In this document: piece after piece, positions 47,101 through 57,900 of the stretch
How the letters are laid out: every line of letters starts with the position of its first letter
How positions within the stretch are numbered: the stretch's first letter is position 1
Assembly (NCBI GenBank): GCA_029582265.1
Contig: CM055837.1
Location: 4,573,148 to 4,637,147, forward strand
From: Zoroaster sp. YZ-2022
Taxonomy: Eukaryota; Echinodermata; Asteroidea; Forcipulatida; Zoroasteridae
Direction of reading: 5' to 3'
Length of the DNA stretch: 64,000 bases
The notes under the pieces: model-generated
The model's database searches: none
What the model was told of the DNA's origin: nothing
The model's input: the letters and a program-made list of their open reading frames with translations, nothing else
Translations under genes and position numbers: made by a program

Positions 47101-48529
47101 GGAGAATGAGTCCTCATTCTCCTGAGGACGATCAGAGCATACTGATCGAAACGTCGAATTGTACCTCCAGTTCTTTTCAGAACTAATTACTACTCAATTG
47201 AGATTCCACATGGTGTCACCGCAATTATTCTTACTGAACATTTTTCGAGAAGAATTCTCAAGGGATGTACGACACTGTCTCAAACATTGGTGTCCTTTCA
47301 CACCAAGTTTATTTTGTGATATATTGAGAGAATCTCTCACACAATGTTGAGGTTTTTTTCATCATGTGAACTGGGCAGGCAGTCCAGAAAATGTTTCGCT
47401 TACGAGTAGCACTAAGCAGACCCAGGCCTAGGCTAAGTAGTTCTGCTTAACAGTCCCTGGCACTTACCCATTCACATTAACCCTAACCCTCCAGGGTATT
47501 TTGGCTAGAAACCCTGCCAGATGCATCAGATTGCATCGTTTGTCAAAGTGACTTGGCTGCAGAGTGCAGCAAGATCCATCTGGTCACAAATCTCAAGGCC
47601 GAACTGCCTCAGAGTCTGTGGTCACCCAACACAGCAGGATACATCTCTGGCATTGTTCAATGGGACCAGCTCTCAATAGCCTCAGACTTGGCTGCTTATG
47701 CACTGGTGTTGACAGCTGAATGCATCAAAGTGCACCAGACTTTTCCACCTGATGCACTGTGCTGCGTCTGGCAGGGTTAGGGTTAAATGTACACATTGTA
47801 AGATTGAGTCGTCCCATTCTGGATTTGAAACCGGGTCTTTTGATTGCTAGTTTAGTATTCTACTCACTGAGCCATTCCAGGGCCCAATTTCATAGAGCAT
47901 TAGAAATGCTAAGCAGAAAATATTGCTTAGAAAATTTTTCTGCTTAGCAAAATTAGGCTGAGAACCAGCTAGAAGCTATATCATTACATGATAATTTGAC
48001 TGGTAACCTATTTTAACTAAGCACAAATATTCTGTGCTCAGCAAATTAGTGTCCTTAACCCTAACCACCCCAAATCCATCGCAATCCTCCAAGGGGCACT
48101 TTTTTGGAAAAATTCAACACTGTTGGAAACTGGTACTTTCACCTCTTCAAATGGGGCAAAATTACTACCTGGCAAGAAGTACAGGCCATAAGTGCTGAAT
48201 ATGAAAGATCAACGAAAATGCATGGTGCATTTTGAAGATAAGGGCATGTTTCCAAAAGTGCACTGATGGATTTTGGAGGATTCAGGAAGGTTCCTAGCCT
48301 GTACAGGGTGTTAGGGTTCAGGAAGGTTCCTAGCCAGAATACCTAGGGGGTTAGGGTCAAGGTTTCTGTTGTTCATATATACCTGAAGTGTATCTGCCCT
48401 GTTGATGGCTGTTGCATACACCTTCAGTAAAATCTCCCCGTCTCCAGGTTCTGGTGTCTGCACTTCACCAATGTAGAGCTTCTCCGGCCCCCCGAACTCA
48501 TCAAACTGCACTGCTTTCATAGTTGCCAT
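44138..48529 (-). CDS. TP53I3: PIG3/TP53I3-type NADPH quinone oxidoreductase
   Basis: Minus strand, six coding exons: 48529-48383, 46868-46763, 45962-45804, 45266-45054, 44740-44544 and 44338-44138. Phases close to a 340-residue protein (human PIG3 is 332). It is a zinc-free medium-chain dehydrogenase/reductase: N-terminal GroES-like part ('[20 protein letters not shown]', 'INRADTLQ', '[10 protein letters not shown]'), then a nucleotide-binding fold with '[14 protein letters not shown]' (residues about 149-162), '[10 protein letters not shown]', '[14 protein letters not shown]', '[12 protein letters not shown]', and C-terminal '[20 protein letters not shown]'. The family reduces quinones with NADPH. 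In vertebrates it is p53-induced and contributes to reactive oxygen; I have no evidence for that here. The acceptor at 48536 (TTTTGCTTAG) shows that an upstream 5' UTR exon exists, perhaps ending at the AAG|GTAAGG donor near 49280. A TTTATT on the plus strand near 44074 could be its polyadenylation signal. Confidence 0.93.
45460..45715. repeat. AT-rich minisatellite in a PIG3 intron
   Basis: Imperfect tandem units built from 'tctgatattgagtgaaatgt' and 'aatattgtaatttga', four to five units. It yields spurious repeat-containing ORFs on the minus strand. Confidence 0.75.
46297..46506. mobile_element. TTAA-flanked MITE, family A, copy 4
   Basis: TTAACGGGACAATATCGTCACG at the left and CGTGACAATACTGTCCCTTTAA at the right. 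Core as in the other three copies. Its right TTAA (46503-46506) is also the left TTAA of the next element. Confidence 0.85.
46503..46755. mobile_element. TTAA-flanked MITE, family B-like
   Basis: Starts TTAACCCTTGCCCCCAAGGC and ends 'ttttggggtagttagggttaa'. The inner parts 'tttggctagaaaccat' and 'ccaccaaaatcattttgggg' relate it to 47477-47786 and to other family B copies. Lies between PIG3 exons 2 and 3. Confidence 0.75.
46989..47234. repeat. Very long foldback hairpin, 122-bp arms
   Basis: The arms 46989-47110 and 47113-47234 are almost perfect inverted copies around a 2-bp centre ('gagaatgag tc ctcattctc'). Tips are 'gtaagactaattgcggtgac' and its reverse complement with few changes. Inner parts include 'ttctgaaaagaactgg' and 'cgtttcgatcagtatgctct'. 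The same 23-residue peptide is encoded outward on both strands, a by-product of the symmetry. Lies in PIG3 intron 1. Confidence 0.9.
47477..47786. mobile_element. TTAA-flanked MITE, family B
   Basis: Perfect ends TTAACCCTAACCCT and AGGGTTAGGGTTAA, 310 bp. Subterminal 'tttggctagaaaccctgcca' pairs with 'ctggcagggtta'. In PIG3 intron 1. A plus-strand 75-codon ORF lies wholly inside it and is not a gene. Confidence 0.85.
47879..48055. repeat. MITE-like repeat, also at 42920-43080
   Basis: Left end 'agggcccaatttcatagagc'. Internal 'gctaagcagaaaatattgct' pairs with 'tctgcttagcaaaatt'. Second copy in reverse orientation at about 43 kb. Confidence 0.55.
48055..48361. mobile_element. TTAA-type MITE, family B, right end mutated
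   Basis: TTAACCCTAACCACCCC at the left and 'gggggttagggtcaag' at the right, where the last TTAA has changed to TCAA. A short internal duplication, 'caggaaggttcctagcc', occurs twice near the right end. Lies next to PIG3 exon 1. Confidence 0.7.
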
Positions 48530-48549
48530 AGTTACCTAAGCAAAAATGT

Positions 48550-48790
48550 TAATAATAATAATAATAATAATGTGTGGACTTATATAGCGCACGTATCCAC
48601 CAACTAAGTGGTGCTCAAGGCGCATTCTTTTACGTGCATTACACAACACACGGGACCTACGGCTTTACGTCCCATCCGAAGGACGAAGCAATTATGGTTA
48701 AGTACCTTGCTCAAGGACACAAGTGTCACGACCGGGGCTCGAACCCACACCCTGCTGCTGGCAACACCAGAACTTGAGTTCGGTGCGTTA
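48550..48790 (-). repeat. tRNA-derived SINE, internally shorter variant
   Basis: Starts with (AAT)n and the usual 'gtgtggacttatatagcgca'. The middle is replaced by 'ttacacaacacacgggacct .. gtcccatccgaaggacgaag', then the shared 'cttgctcaaggacacaagtg' and the reverse B box 'gggctcgaaccc' follow. It is 5' of PIG3 exon 1. Confidence 0.75.
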
Positions 48791-49656
48791 GATAAAACTC
48801 TTGTGGAACTGCATGACAATGACTGAAAACCTTATCACTCAGGAAAAACTACGACAAAGCCAACATGTGCTCAATGAAATACATGTACAGAAAGGGAGTT
48901 TTCAAGCTTGTCAGAGATATTGGCATTGTTTGCCCCCCCCCCCCCACAGATCTGCCCTTGAATCTTATAGGATGCAGTTCACTATTACTATCATGACAAT
49001 CTGCGTATAAGCCAGGATTTGAAAATAGGGTGTCCAAATTTGTTATTCTTTGAAAAATAAGGTGTCAAAATGTTTAACTTCCAATACTTTTGCATGTGTT
49101 ATTACAAACAAAACAGGGTGTCCATTTAGTAAACAGGATGTCCAAAAGACACCCAAAGGTATTGCTGGCTAATACTATGATGACAATGGGTACCGTATAG
49201 GCATGCCAATCTGTAGAGATTTAACCATGGCAGAAGTAAAAACAGAATGCATTTTACAAAAATATAAATATAAAAACCTTACCTTCTTATGTTCATTGAT
49301 ATCACTAAGGGCAGAAGAAACCTGGTGGTGTGGAAACCCAGCAGTGCAAAGGAGTATAAAAATGCAGACCAGATGATCAAACATACATGTACTTGTCATT
49401 AGTAGTTTAACAAACAGCTCATTACAGCATAAACCTGTGTGTTCTCTACTGAGATGGTTTCAGACTAGTTGTTCAACACAAACTTGAGAAACCTGTACAG
49501 ACAGAGGGGAAGACAGGGTGAGATAAAATGTCTTAGACATAGCTTTCATAAAAGATCTAAACAAAAGGTGCCGATTGTGGCAGCAGTGACACCAACCAAA
49601 ATAAACACCAACAGCAATAACAGCTTGAGCATTAGGCAGAAAAACAGTAGCGGGTA

Positions 49657-50109
49657 GAATGTCGTATCCGACCGCCACTTTTTCTCATTAAATATAACCA
49701 ATAAAGTAATCTTACCTACATGTACCCAGTAAGGTGGAGAACATATGGATGATGATGGACATATACTTCAAATTATTCCAGGATATTTATTTCATGAAAA
49801 ATCAGGCATTTTTGGTATATGATGACTTCCTCAGTCATGTCAGTCTGATCTTGTAAACTCCACAATTAGTGACCAACACAGTCATTGTACATGCGTAGTG
49901 GCAACTATAATAGGATCCTTTTATTTTCTGAAGGGGAGGATTTTTTTAGAAGGGAAATAAAGTCCGAAAACCATCATAAAAGTGGATTTTAAACATAGTT
50001 TTCGCTTTCTGTACCACCAAAAATCGATAGAATAATTTTTTAACTGGTTATTGGTTGCAAAAGAATTCCAAAATAGCCCTTAAAAAGTGGCGGTTGGATA
50101 CGACATTCT
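49657..50109. mobile_element. MITE with AGAATGTCGTATCC ends (family E), complete
   Basis: Left 'AGAATGTCGTATCCGACCGC' and right 'GCGGTTGGATACGACATTCT' are inverted repeats about 28 bp long. 453 bp and noncoding. A second copy is at about 55688 and a fragment at about 54625. The 5' region of PIG3 lies to the left. Confidence 0.85.
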
Positions 50110-50418
50110 TTCCTCAGTAGCAATGACATGCTTGAAATGAAGTTGAAGCAACATCATCAACACCAACAAACACAATAACACCAATGCACCTATTTTATTG
50201 TTTTTTGGACTCCACCCCTACCCTCCCCTCTCCCTCCCCATCTCCTCATGTGGGGACTCATTTTGGGGGGAGGGGTAAATTAGAAAAGTTCATATTGGCA
50301 ATACCCTCACACCTTTAACTTGGGTATCCCCAAACAGACCACTGGCACTGGTTAATCAAGTCACTGTACTGTGTATGACCACTTGGGCAACGTAAATCAT
50401 GAAGTGGTAAACAAACCA

Positions 50419-50560
50419 ATCCCAATTAAGACGTCTGCACTAGTAAGCAGGAGGTCGTGGGTTCGAATCCCGCCCAAGTCGCCTGTGTAGTTTTTTCACA
50501 GAAACTCGGAAAGCACTGAGTATACAGTGCTAGTGTAGTACACACGTCGGTGTAGGGTAC
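50419..50560 (+). repeat. SINE with a tRNA-like head, second family
   Basis: 'gtctgcactagtaagcagga' is followed by the B box 'gtgggttcgaatcccgcc', then 'cagaaactcggaaagcactg'. The same layout occurs twice in tandem at 61471-61767. Not a full cloverleaf. Confidence 0.55.
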
Positions 50561-50586
50561 TGTGTAGTTTGTATATACTATTATAT

Positions 50587-52470
50587 TAGTGAGGTGGATT
50601 AAGGAAAAGATCGTTACACGGTGGACAAAAGCACCATTTTTTCACCAAAGTATCAGTTTGACCCATAGATTTCAAAAAAGTCATGCTCCAAAAAATCTGA
50701 GAATGGGATGACCTTGAATTACGTCATTATGACGTCATAACCTCTTTTTATGTAATAAAGCAATCACAAATGCCATTTTGGGATTTCTACATGCCCAAAA
50801 TTATGTTTCTGAGGTAAAGGAATTCAATGAGGGACGTATTAGTTTGTAAAATATTCTTTATGGTGACTATATTGATGTAATTATGACGTCATCATCGTCA
50901 ATACTACAAAATAACACGAAATACAATCCTTGTATCGGCTTCTTCATGTGTGCATTCCAACATTGGCTGAGTACTTCCCTTTGAAATAACTGAGGTACCT
51001 ACGTAAGACAGACATGATTTCAATTTAAAATAATCAGTTTTGGTTTATTTAATTTTTTTATATTCTATAACATCGCAAACTAATTTCAATGCATTGAAGT
51101 TACAACATACAAACCTGATGTAATATACAGCTCCTTGTTATGAGGACAGTCTTCTGTAGCCATCGTCTGTGACAGGAGCGAAAACAGTTCTTCTTTGTTG
51201 GAAGAATCTCGGAGGAAGTCTTTCCAATTTGCTGGCATCTTAGTCTGAGGCGTCACCTTCCGACGCACACCACTGCCCCGCTTTTGCCGAGTTGAATTTT
51301 TGATACTGCTTTGCAAGTACCTGTCCCAGACCAAATCCAATCTATGAACTTTCTGCAGTTCACGACGGAGAAAAGGCTGGAAAACGGTTTCTGCATAATC
51401 TGCAAAGGTGGAGGCAGATGACGTTGACAAACTGTGCACCAGAGCAGCACCATCAAAGTACTCTGGAGGTTCGGGTTGTCCGTCGGTGTCTAGGCAGCTC
51501 AGCAACTTGGACTTTGCAACTGATATGCGAAGTTTGCCAAAGGTGGAGATTGACGGAGGATAAGGTTGGTTTTCATGGCTGAAGAATACACTTGGATCTC
51601 CATCACGTAGCTGATTTGCAATATATAGACGTCCAAAGAGACTGACATCATTGCGGAGGGCTGTTAGCTGCTTCGTTTTAGATTTAACCTTGGGCTTAAC
51701 CGGTGACCTGAACAGTGGTAATGAGTTCTTCTTTATTGGTGCATGGATTGACTTTGTTCTGTCAATGAAGACCTCTTTCTTAAATGCCAGATACTGGTCT
51801 GCACCCAATGCCTCGATAGTTCGCACTGTACGCACAACGGATTCATCTGCACAGTCTCGTGTTTGCAAGACAAGCAACTCAGGGTAGTCATCTTGGAAAG
51901 GGTTACTGTATTCTCTGATTACCTCGATAAGGCTTTTGGTTTGCTGTTGGAAGGACTTTTGAGCAGATAGGCCTTCCTCGTGGTGCTGGAAGTTTACTTG
52001 AGGGTCTTCTTGTGGTAGATACTCACTTTCAAACTCAGTCAGCAGCCTTGCTTGCTCTGGGCCGGAAATCATCCAACGGCGTAAGGCATCTGGATTTTCT
52101 GTGAGCCCGACTGCCCCTCCTTTGCCTTTCACTTTGGCATTTTCTTGCTCATACAAAAATTTAATACAAAAATGATGAAACCGTTTGTTTCAGCGCAACA
52201 CGAACGTTGCCAATCGATTCCTTGGCCTCTGATACATATAATTCATTAAAATCACTTGCCTCGGCATTATATAACTAAAGTTATGCCGTTTTAAGGAAAT
52301 GGCGGTCATTTTGAATATATTACGTCATAATTAGGTCAAGGACATTGCAATTTTTTTGGAGCATGGGATTTTATCAATCTACATACCCATAGGAGTCTTC
52401 AAAAAAAAATTGGTGCTTTTGTCCACCGTGTCACGATCTTCGTGTTTTTTGTCCTTAATCCACCTCACTA
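50587..52470. mobile_element. 1.9-kb transposon with long terminal inverted repeats
   Basis: Ends 'TAGTGAGGTGGATTAAGGA' and 'TCCTTAATCCACCTCACTA', flanked by TAT on both sides (a probable 3-bp duplication). The inverted repeats continue inward, with gaps, for about 150 bp on each side, including 'ACACGGTGGACAAAAGCACC', 'CATGCTCCAAAAAA' and 'GACCT..ATTACGTCAT' words. It encloses one minus-strand ORF. The superfamily is not assigned because no DDE-type transposase is recognisable. Lies between PIG3 and PDSS2. Confidence 0.8.
51086..52156 (-). CDS. Uncharacterised protein carried by the TIR element
   Basis: 356 codons open from 52156 to the stop at 51086 on the minus strand. The first codon is TTG, and the first in-frame ATG opens 'MISGPEQARLL' about 29 codons in, so the true start, or an upstream exon, is uncertain. 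Visible traits: 'ALRRWMISGPEQARLLTEFE' near the N-terminus, 'SNPFQDDYPELLVLQTRD', a basic 'PVKPKVKSKTKQ', then 'DVSLFGRLYIANQLRDGD', 'FFSHENQPYPPSIS', 'RLDLVWDRYLQSSIKN' and 'TRQKRGSGVRRKVTP'. I see no signal peptide, membrane segment, zinc finger or transposase triad. From memory, similar unnamed proteins occur in many copies in cnidarian and fish genomes; I could not check. Sitting alone between terminal repeats suggests a transposon gene or cargo rather than a host gene. Confidence 0.6.
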   Translation of the reverse strand: MYEQENAKVKGKGGAVGLTENPDALRRWMISGPEQARLLTEFESEYLPQEDPQVNFQHHEEGLSAQKSFQQQTKSLIEVIREYSNPFQDDYPELLVLQTRDCADESVVRTVRTIEALGADQYLAFKKEVFIDRTKSIHAPIKKNSLPLFRSPVKPKVKSKTKQLTALRNDVSLFGRLYIANQLRDGDPSVFFSHENQPYPPSISTFGKLRISVAKSKLLSCLDTDGQPEPPEYFDGAALVHSLSTSSASTFADYAETVFQPFLRRELQKVHRLDLVWDRYLQSSIKNSTRQKRGSGVRRKVTPQTKMPANWKDFLRDSSNKEELFSLLSQTMATEDCPHNKELYITSGLYVVTSMH

Positions 52471-54410
52471 TATAGGGCAAAATTAAATCAAACCCAATCC
52501 CAACCAACAAACACCCATGGCCATGTCAAAAGACTGGCAGCGCGGTTGGAAGGTCGGGGGCGGGACAAATAAGTGATCAAATTTTGCATAAAAAACTTTG
52601 TTTTCTTTTTGTAAAAACCACAATGAACAAAGGGAAACGAAAGACAACTCACGCTGTAACGTTAATTTGCTTCACCCCTTTTCTGAAAAGTGGATAGGCC
52701 CAAATCACTTCTGATGATGTAATCAATCACACATATTGCGCAGAAATGGACTATTGGTGGCGCTATAACGCAAACCTTGCGTCTAGCGCGCGTCTGTACA
52801 TGCGGTAACTGTAGTGTAACTGTAAGTAGGCCTATTTTTTGAGATTTTAACTTGTTACATGAAATGAGAATTTGGTGAAGATTTATCTTCAAAGTTCAGT
52901 TCACATAGGGCCATACCCTGTTCACAAATACTGTGTACAAATCTTAATAATTAACACTAAGTCACAAATTATTGACAAATGGTAGGGGCCTATTATAATT
53001 AATATTACTAATACTAATAATACTAGTAATAATAAGTTAATAATTTAGCTATGTGACAACAATTTTCAAAATCAACAGATTCCAATACAACTGGTATCAT
53101 TGTCAAGGTCTTCAATAGACGATTACAATGATTATAAGGATCATCTTCCTGTGACCAAAAATAAGGAAGTTATGACATGTTGAATCCGGCAATTTTAGGC
53201 CCGTAAATCACTAAATGGCAATTATTTTATAAGGAAAAACAAAAGAAATGTAAATTTGACTTGTGACCCGTTTCCAAGATTTTCTCGGATTCCATATCAT
53301 AACTTTCTTAATTCTTGTCCGATTTTCAAAAGGTTGGTAAATGGTATCACTGGAATGCTTGGGAAAAGAGGTAGAATAATAACCTATTTCCAGGCTAATT
53401 CAATGATTAGTTTGTTTTGTATTGCTGATTTACAAATAAGAAATACAAAACAAAGTGTTAAAAAATAAATAAATAAATTAAAAAAATAATGGGGAAAAAA
53501 ATTACTCAAATCTGAGGATTATTTTCCTATTTTTACACTGAAATCTTCGAAAGATTCTCATCCCTGATTTAATTAAATATTAGAACAGTTTATAAATTAT
53601 ATTGGACTGGAAAGATAAAACAAAATAATGAAAATAAATTTAAAAAAATAGAAAAAAAATTACTCAAATCTGAGAATTTTTAATATTTATAGTATAAATT
53701 ATACTGAAATCCGTGAGAAATTCTTATCCCTGATTTAATTAAACATTATAAAAAATAAATGATATTGGACTGGAAATATGAAGAAAAAAAATGAAATAAG
53801 TTCATGAGAACTAATATTTATTGTGTTACTCCGATGTATAATAGGTTTAAACGGACGATTTATCGGACTGAAAATTGGTAGGTCTAACGTGCGCTGAACG
53901 CGGCGCAATACAATCTTTGGTTGACATCGATGTTTGGGGAGTCCAAAAAACATAACTGGGAGACATTCAATCGCTGTCAAAATTGGCCAAGAGGTAGAAA
54001 ACAAGTATAGAAAAATTATATTTGTGGTTTGATAAGTGATATTACTCACCTTTTGGTAAATCGTCGATGGTTTTGATGAGCAAGAGCGAACCCAAATTTC
54101 GAGAATTTTTTTTGGAAACTTCTAGATGCCGCATTCATAAAATTTGAGAACGAGGTTGAAGTAGAATATTTGATCTACGTCTTCGAAAAAAAAGCTCCTA
54201 GGTACGTCAAAAAGAACGGCCTCAGCGAAACGTTACAAAGCGCTGTCTCCACGGTGTCTTCGCCACGGCGATTCAACCCGAGATTGAGGCCGCGGCCAAA
54301 AAGATTTGTAACAATGCGTGGGATACGCACATACCTATATTAAGTCAGACTGTAGAGTGTAGGCTACACCCATGCCATGCGCCCATGGCCATGACCATGT
54401 TGTTATTGTT
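52471..54410. other. AT-rich spacer with one tandem repeat
   Basis: No host exon recognised upstream of PDSS2. Between about 53500 and 53790 a unit of about 185 bp occurs twice ('aaaaaattactcaaatctga', 'tcatccctgatttaattaaa', 'atattggactggaaa'). Other sequence is low complexity. The small ORF at 53735-54049 overlaps the repeat. Confidence 0.5.
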
Positions 54411-54495
54411 AACCCTAACTCCCTAGGCATTGTATTAAAACAATAAAAATCCTTCAAAATCCTCCAACTGGCTTTGTTGTCTAGGGAGTTTCAAT
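54411..54495. repeat. Family B MITE remnant
   Basis: TTAACCCTAACTCCCTAGGC followed by 'atccttcaaaatcctccaac' and 'tgtctagggagtt'. A short, decayed member. Confidence 0.5.
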
Positions 54496-54617
54496 GGTTT
54501 GCATGCCATTTTTAATATTTTACTGAAAATAATAATTTTTAGCCCCGGACAGGCCAGGCCAAAATTTTTTACATTTTGTTTTACTGTTTTAAAATTTAAT
54601 TAACTAAGTTGGGGGTA

Positions 54618-54685
54618 GACTGTTGAACCCAACCGCTACTTTTCCTCACTCATTATAACCAATAATGTAATCTGCCGGTTTGTTT
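54618..54685. repeat. Family E MITE end
   Basis: 'agactgttgaacccaaccgc' and 'cattataaccaataatgtaa' match the left end of 49657-50109 with changes. The rest is missing. Confidence 0.45.
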
Positions 54686-54929
54686 ACACAAGTTAATATG
54701 ACTACGTGTCCCCCTACCTGTCCCCCCCTTTTCCCCTCCCCTTCCCCCTCCCCCCCCTCACTGAAGCAATTGATAATGATCAATTATTTGTCAGTATTAT
54801 TGTTCATGTTAATTATAATTTCTATAAATTAATTTCCAATGAAAAATCTGCCTTTATATTTCAGAAACATATTTTGACAAACAAGTATCGCCAAAACCCA
54901 CAAATCCGATGTATGGTCAGACTCACAAG

Positions 54930-57900
54930 ATGTCAGTGTTCCGTGGTAACTTACAAAGGCTGTTGCATCACGCCTGTCATAGAAGAATATGGAACCTACA
55001 GCAGACAAGCCAACTGCATCGACATTATGCAACTGCACTTTCTCAAAGAACTCTTAAATCAACTGCTGTTACAAGAGCTCTCAGTACTGGAGTTTATTCA
55101 CCCCAACAGAGGGTGCAACAATGGAACTTGCACTCTGCGTGGCAAGTTGAATTGAGTACACCTACTCCCTCAGTATATCTCCCTCTCAAAAATGCTCGGA
55201 TGTCAATGTCTTCGGGAAAACAGTTTGAATCATTGCAACTAATTTCCAATGAGCAATTAGCGAATCCCGCACCGATAAATAGACCTGTAGAAAGAACAGC
55301 AAAAACATCTTCAGAGAACGTTTCAAGCTTGCATTTATGCAATAATATCGCCAAGAAAACTTCCAGCGGCTCATTAAATATGCAGACTGGTTCCCATCAA
55401 TTTCAACTTTTTGCACCCTCTTTTAATCCTGTGTGCATTACCCCGTCTCGTGGCATCAGCCTTTTTGGATTACCGGAGAAGTCAGCCTGGGCACATGCCA
55501 TCACTGAAGCAGAGAAGATCGTCGGGTACCCAACCTCCTTTATTGGGCTCCGTTGTTTATTGAGCGATGAACTGTCTAATGTTGCAATGCATGTGCGTAA
55601 GCTTGTTGGCACAAAACATCCGCTAGTGAAAACAGCAAAGTGAGTGTGATGGCTATATAGTTTACAATGACTCATGGTTACAGACGTTGGGTAGAATGTC
55701 GGATCCAACCGCCACTTTTTCAAATTCAATATAACCAACAATGTAATCTTACCTACCTAGTAAGGTGGAGAACATATGGATGATGATGGACATATAATTA
55801 TTACAGGATATTTATTTCTAACGATGACTTCCTCAGTCATGTCAGTCTGATCTTGTCAACTCCCCCATAAGTGACCAACACGGTCATTGTACATGCGCAG
55901 TGGCAACTATAATAGGATCCTTCTATTTTCTGAAGGGGAGGATTTTTTTAGAAGGGAAATAAAGTCTGAAAACCATCATAAAAAGTGGATTTTAAAGATA
56001 GTTTTTGCTTTCTTATCATCATTTTCATCATCCCCCCCCCCCGCCCCATCATCACCACCACCACCAGTACAACTGTTGAGTGCAATCTAGGGATTTGCGC
56101 AATCTGCAGATTTCCAGCCTTGTTTTCGCCGACCTAGATTGCACGCTCAATCTCGAGATTGTCCCTGACTTTTAACATGCGAAAATTATGGACTTCGGCA
56201 CGGCGACTACTATTACTAATAGTACCTGCAGCTAGAATGAGTTATTGATGCTTGTGTACAAACTAGTTCACTCACTTTATATGTAAGGTGTTTCAACTCC
56301 CAAAGTCAGTGTATTAATTCACAGAGCGTTATTTTAAAAATTTGCCCTAAAATTTGAGTGGTTTATTACTCCAATCTATTGTTTTGGGCTAAAATAAATA
56401 GAGCTTGTTTTGTTACAGTATCTGTCATTTGTTGTGTGGAAATAAATTTGATCACCACCACTTTTGGCTGTCCCCTTTACCATTTTCAGTGTTGGCTTAT
56501 TGTGTATTTATTTTGTTTATCTCAAAATTCTTGTGGGCAATATGATGCATACAAGTTGTGGCATGAAATTATTGCATATACGTACCTACCTACCTGTCAT
56601 CTAACACAAATAATTCCCAAATTGCGCAAATCTCTAATTTGCGCAGCATCATGAGCAGTGCAATCTTGAGATTGAGCATGCAGTCTCGAGATTGCGCTGC
56701 ACAATCTGCAGATTGTGCCCAATTTTGCTTAATCTCGAGATTGCGCAAATCCAAAGATTGCGCTCAACACAACCATCATTATCATCACCACAACTAATTT
56801 TACTCTTATTTTCATGTAGTCTTCACCACTTCTGAATCACCATCTTCAAATGTCTTTTTAACCTAAAGAAACTTTGTGTATGACAGCAAGCACAGCATCC
56901 AGACGCGTGGATTGATCGTCCTACTAATCTCCAAGGCTGCTGGACCTTCCCCCAAGAATACCAACAGACAAAGCATGGTCAGTGGAATATACCCAAGGTA
57001 AAAAAATACAAAAAGATTTGTATTGAGTGAACTTGAGAATTACTTGACTAAATATACGTAGATTGATCAATTACAAACTTCACAATGTACAGGGAAATAG
57101 TGAATAGTGATAGCTAGCTAGCGTGTTGACAGTGAGCTGTAAAATATCTGACATATGCATAAAAATTTGATTGTGAGTCAGAAACTATCAATTTGAAGCA
57201 TTAGTAGTGTAAAAAGTATTTTATAGATGAAATCTCATTTTACCTATTATTATTTATCTCTCAGTCAAAGAACGCTTGCAGAAATTGCAGAAATGATCCA
57301 CATTGCTTTCCTGGTCCACAAAGGCGTTGTCGACATCAAGGATCTTCTCCCCACTGACGGGCCCCGCAGTATCATGGAGTTTGGCAACAAGATGGCGGTC
57401 CTTAGCGGTGACTTCCTCTTGGCTAGCGCATGCGGCGGCCTGGCCCAGCTTCGCAACACCTATGTGGTAGATCTTATCTCCCAGTCCATCTCAGACCTCA
57501 CCGAGGCAGCGTTCATGGCTTTCTCCGAGGAGAACGAAGCAAAGGGGAATCAGTTTGTCCCGAATCTGGGCATCGCCGACTGGGCGAAGTATGTGTATCT
57601 GTCGTCGGGGAGTTTGATCGCCAAGAGTTGTAGGGCAGCTCTGGAGCTGGCCGGGCACGGAGAGGAGATGCAGACATCTGCTTTTGAGTTTGGCAAGAAT
57701 ATCGCCCTTGCTCAACAGGTGAGGTTGACATCTTATCTCAATTCAAGATAGTTTCTTTTTATTGATGGATGTCAGGTACTATAAGTGGCTGATAGAAAGT
57801 GCTAAAGAAATGGTCGCTACATGCATATCTGAAACCCAGTCTTGATAGTTTTGCATGCAGAGCACCCCTCATTATTCAAGTGTGTGGTTGTTAACATAAG

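Noticed and set aside
46852..47350. Two ORFs on opposite strands with the same N-terminal peptide (MYLQFFSEL..)
   Set aside because: They are the two arms of the palindrome at 46989-47234 read outward; identity follows from the symmetry, not from gene duplication.
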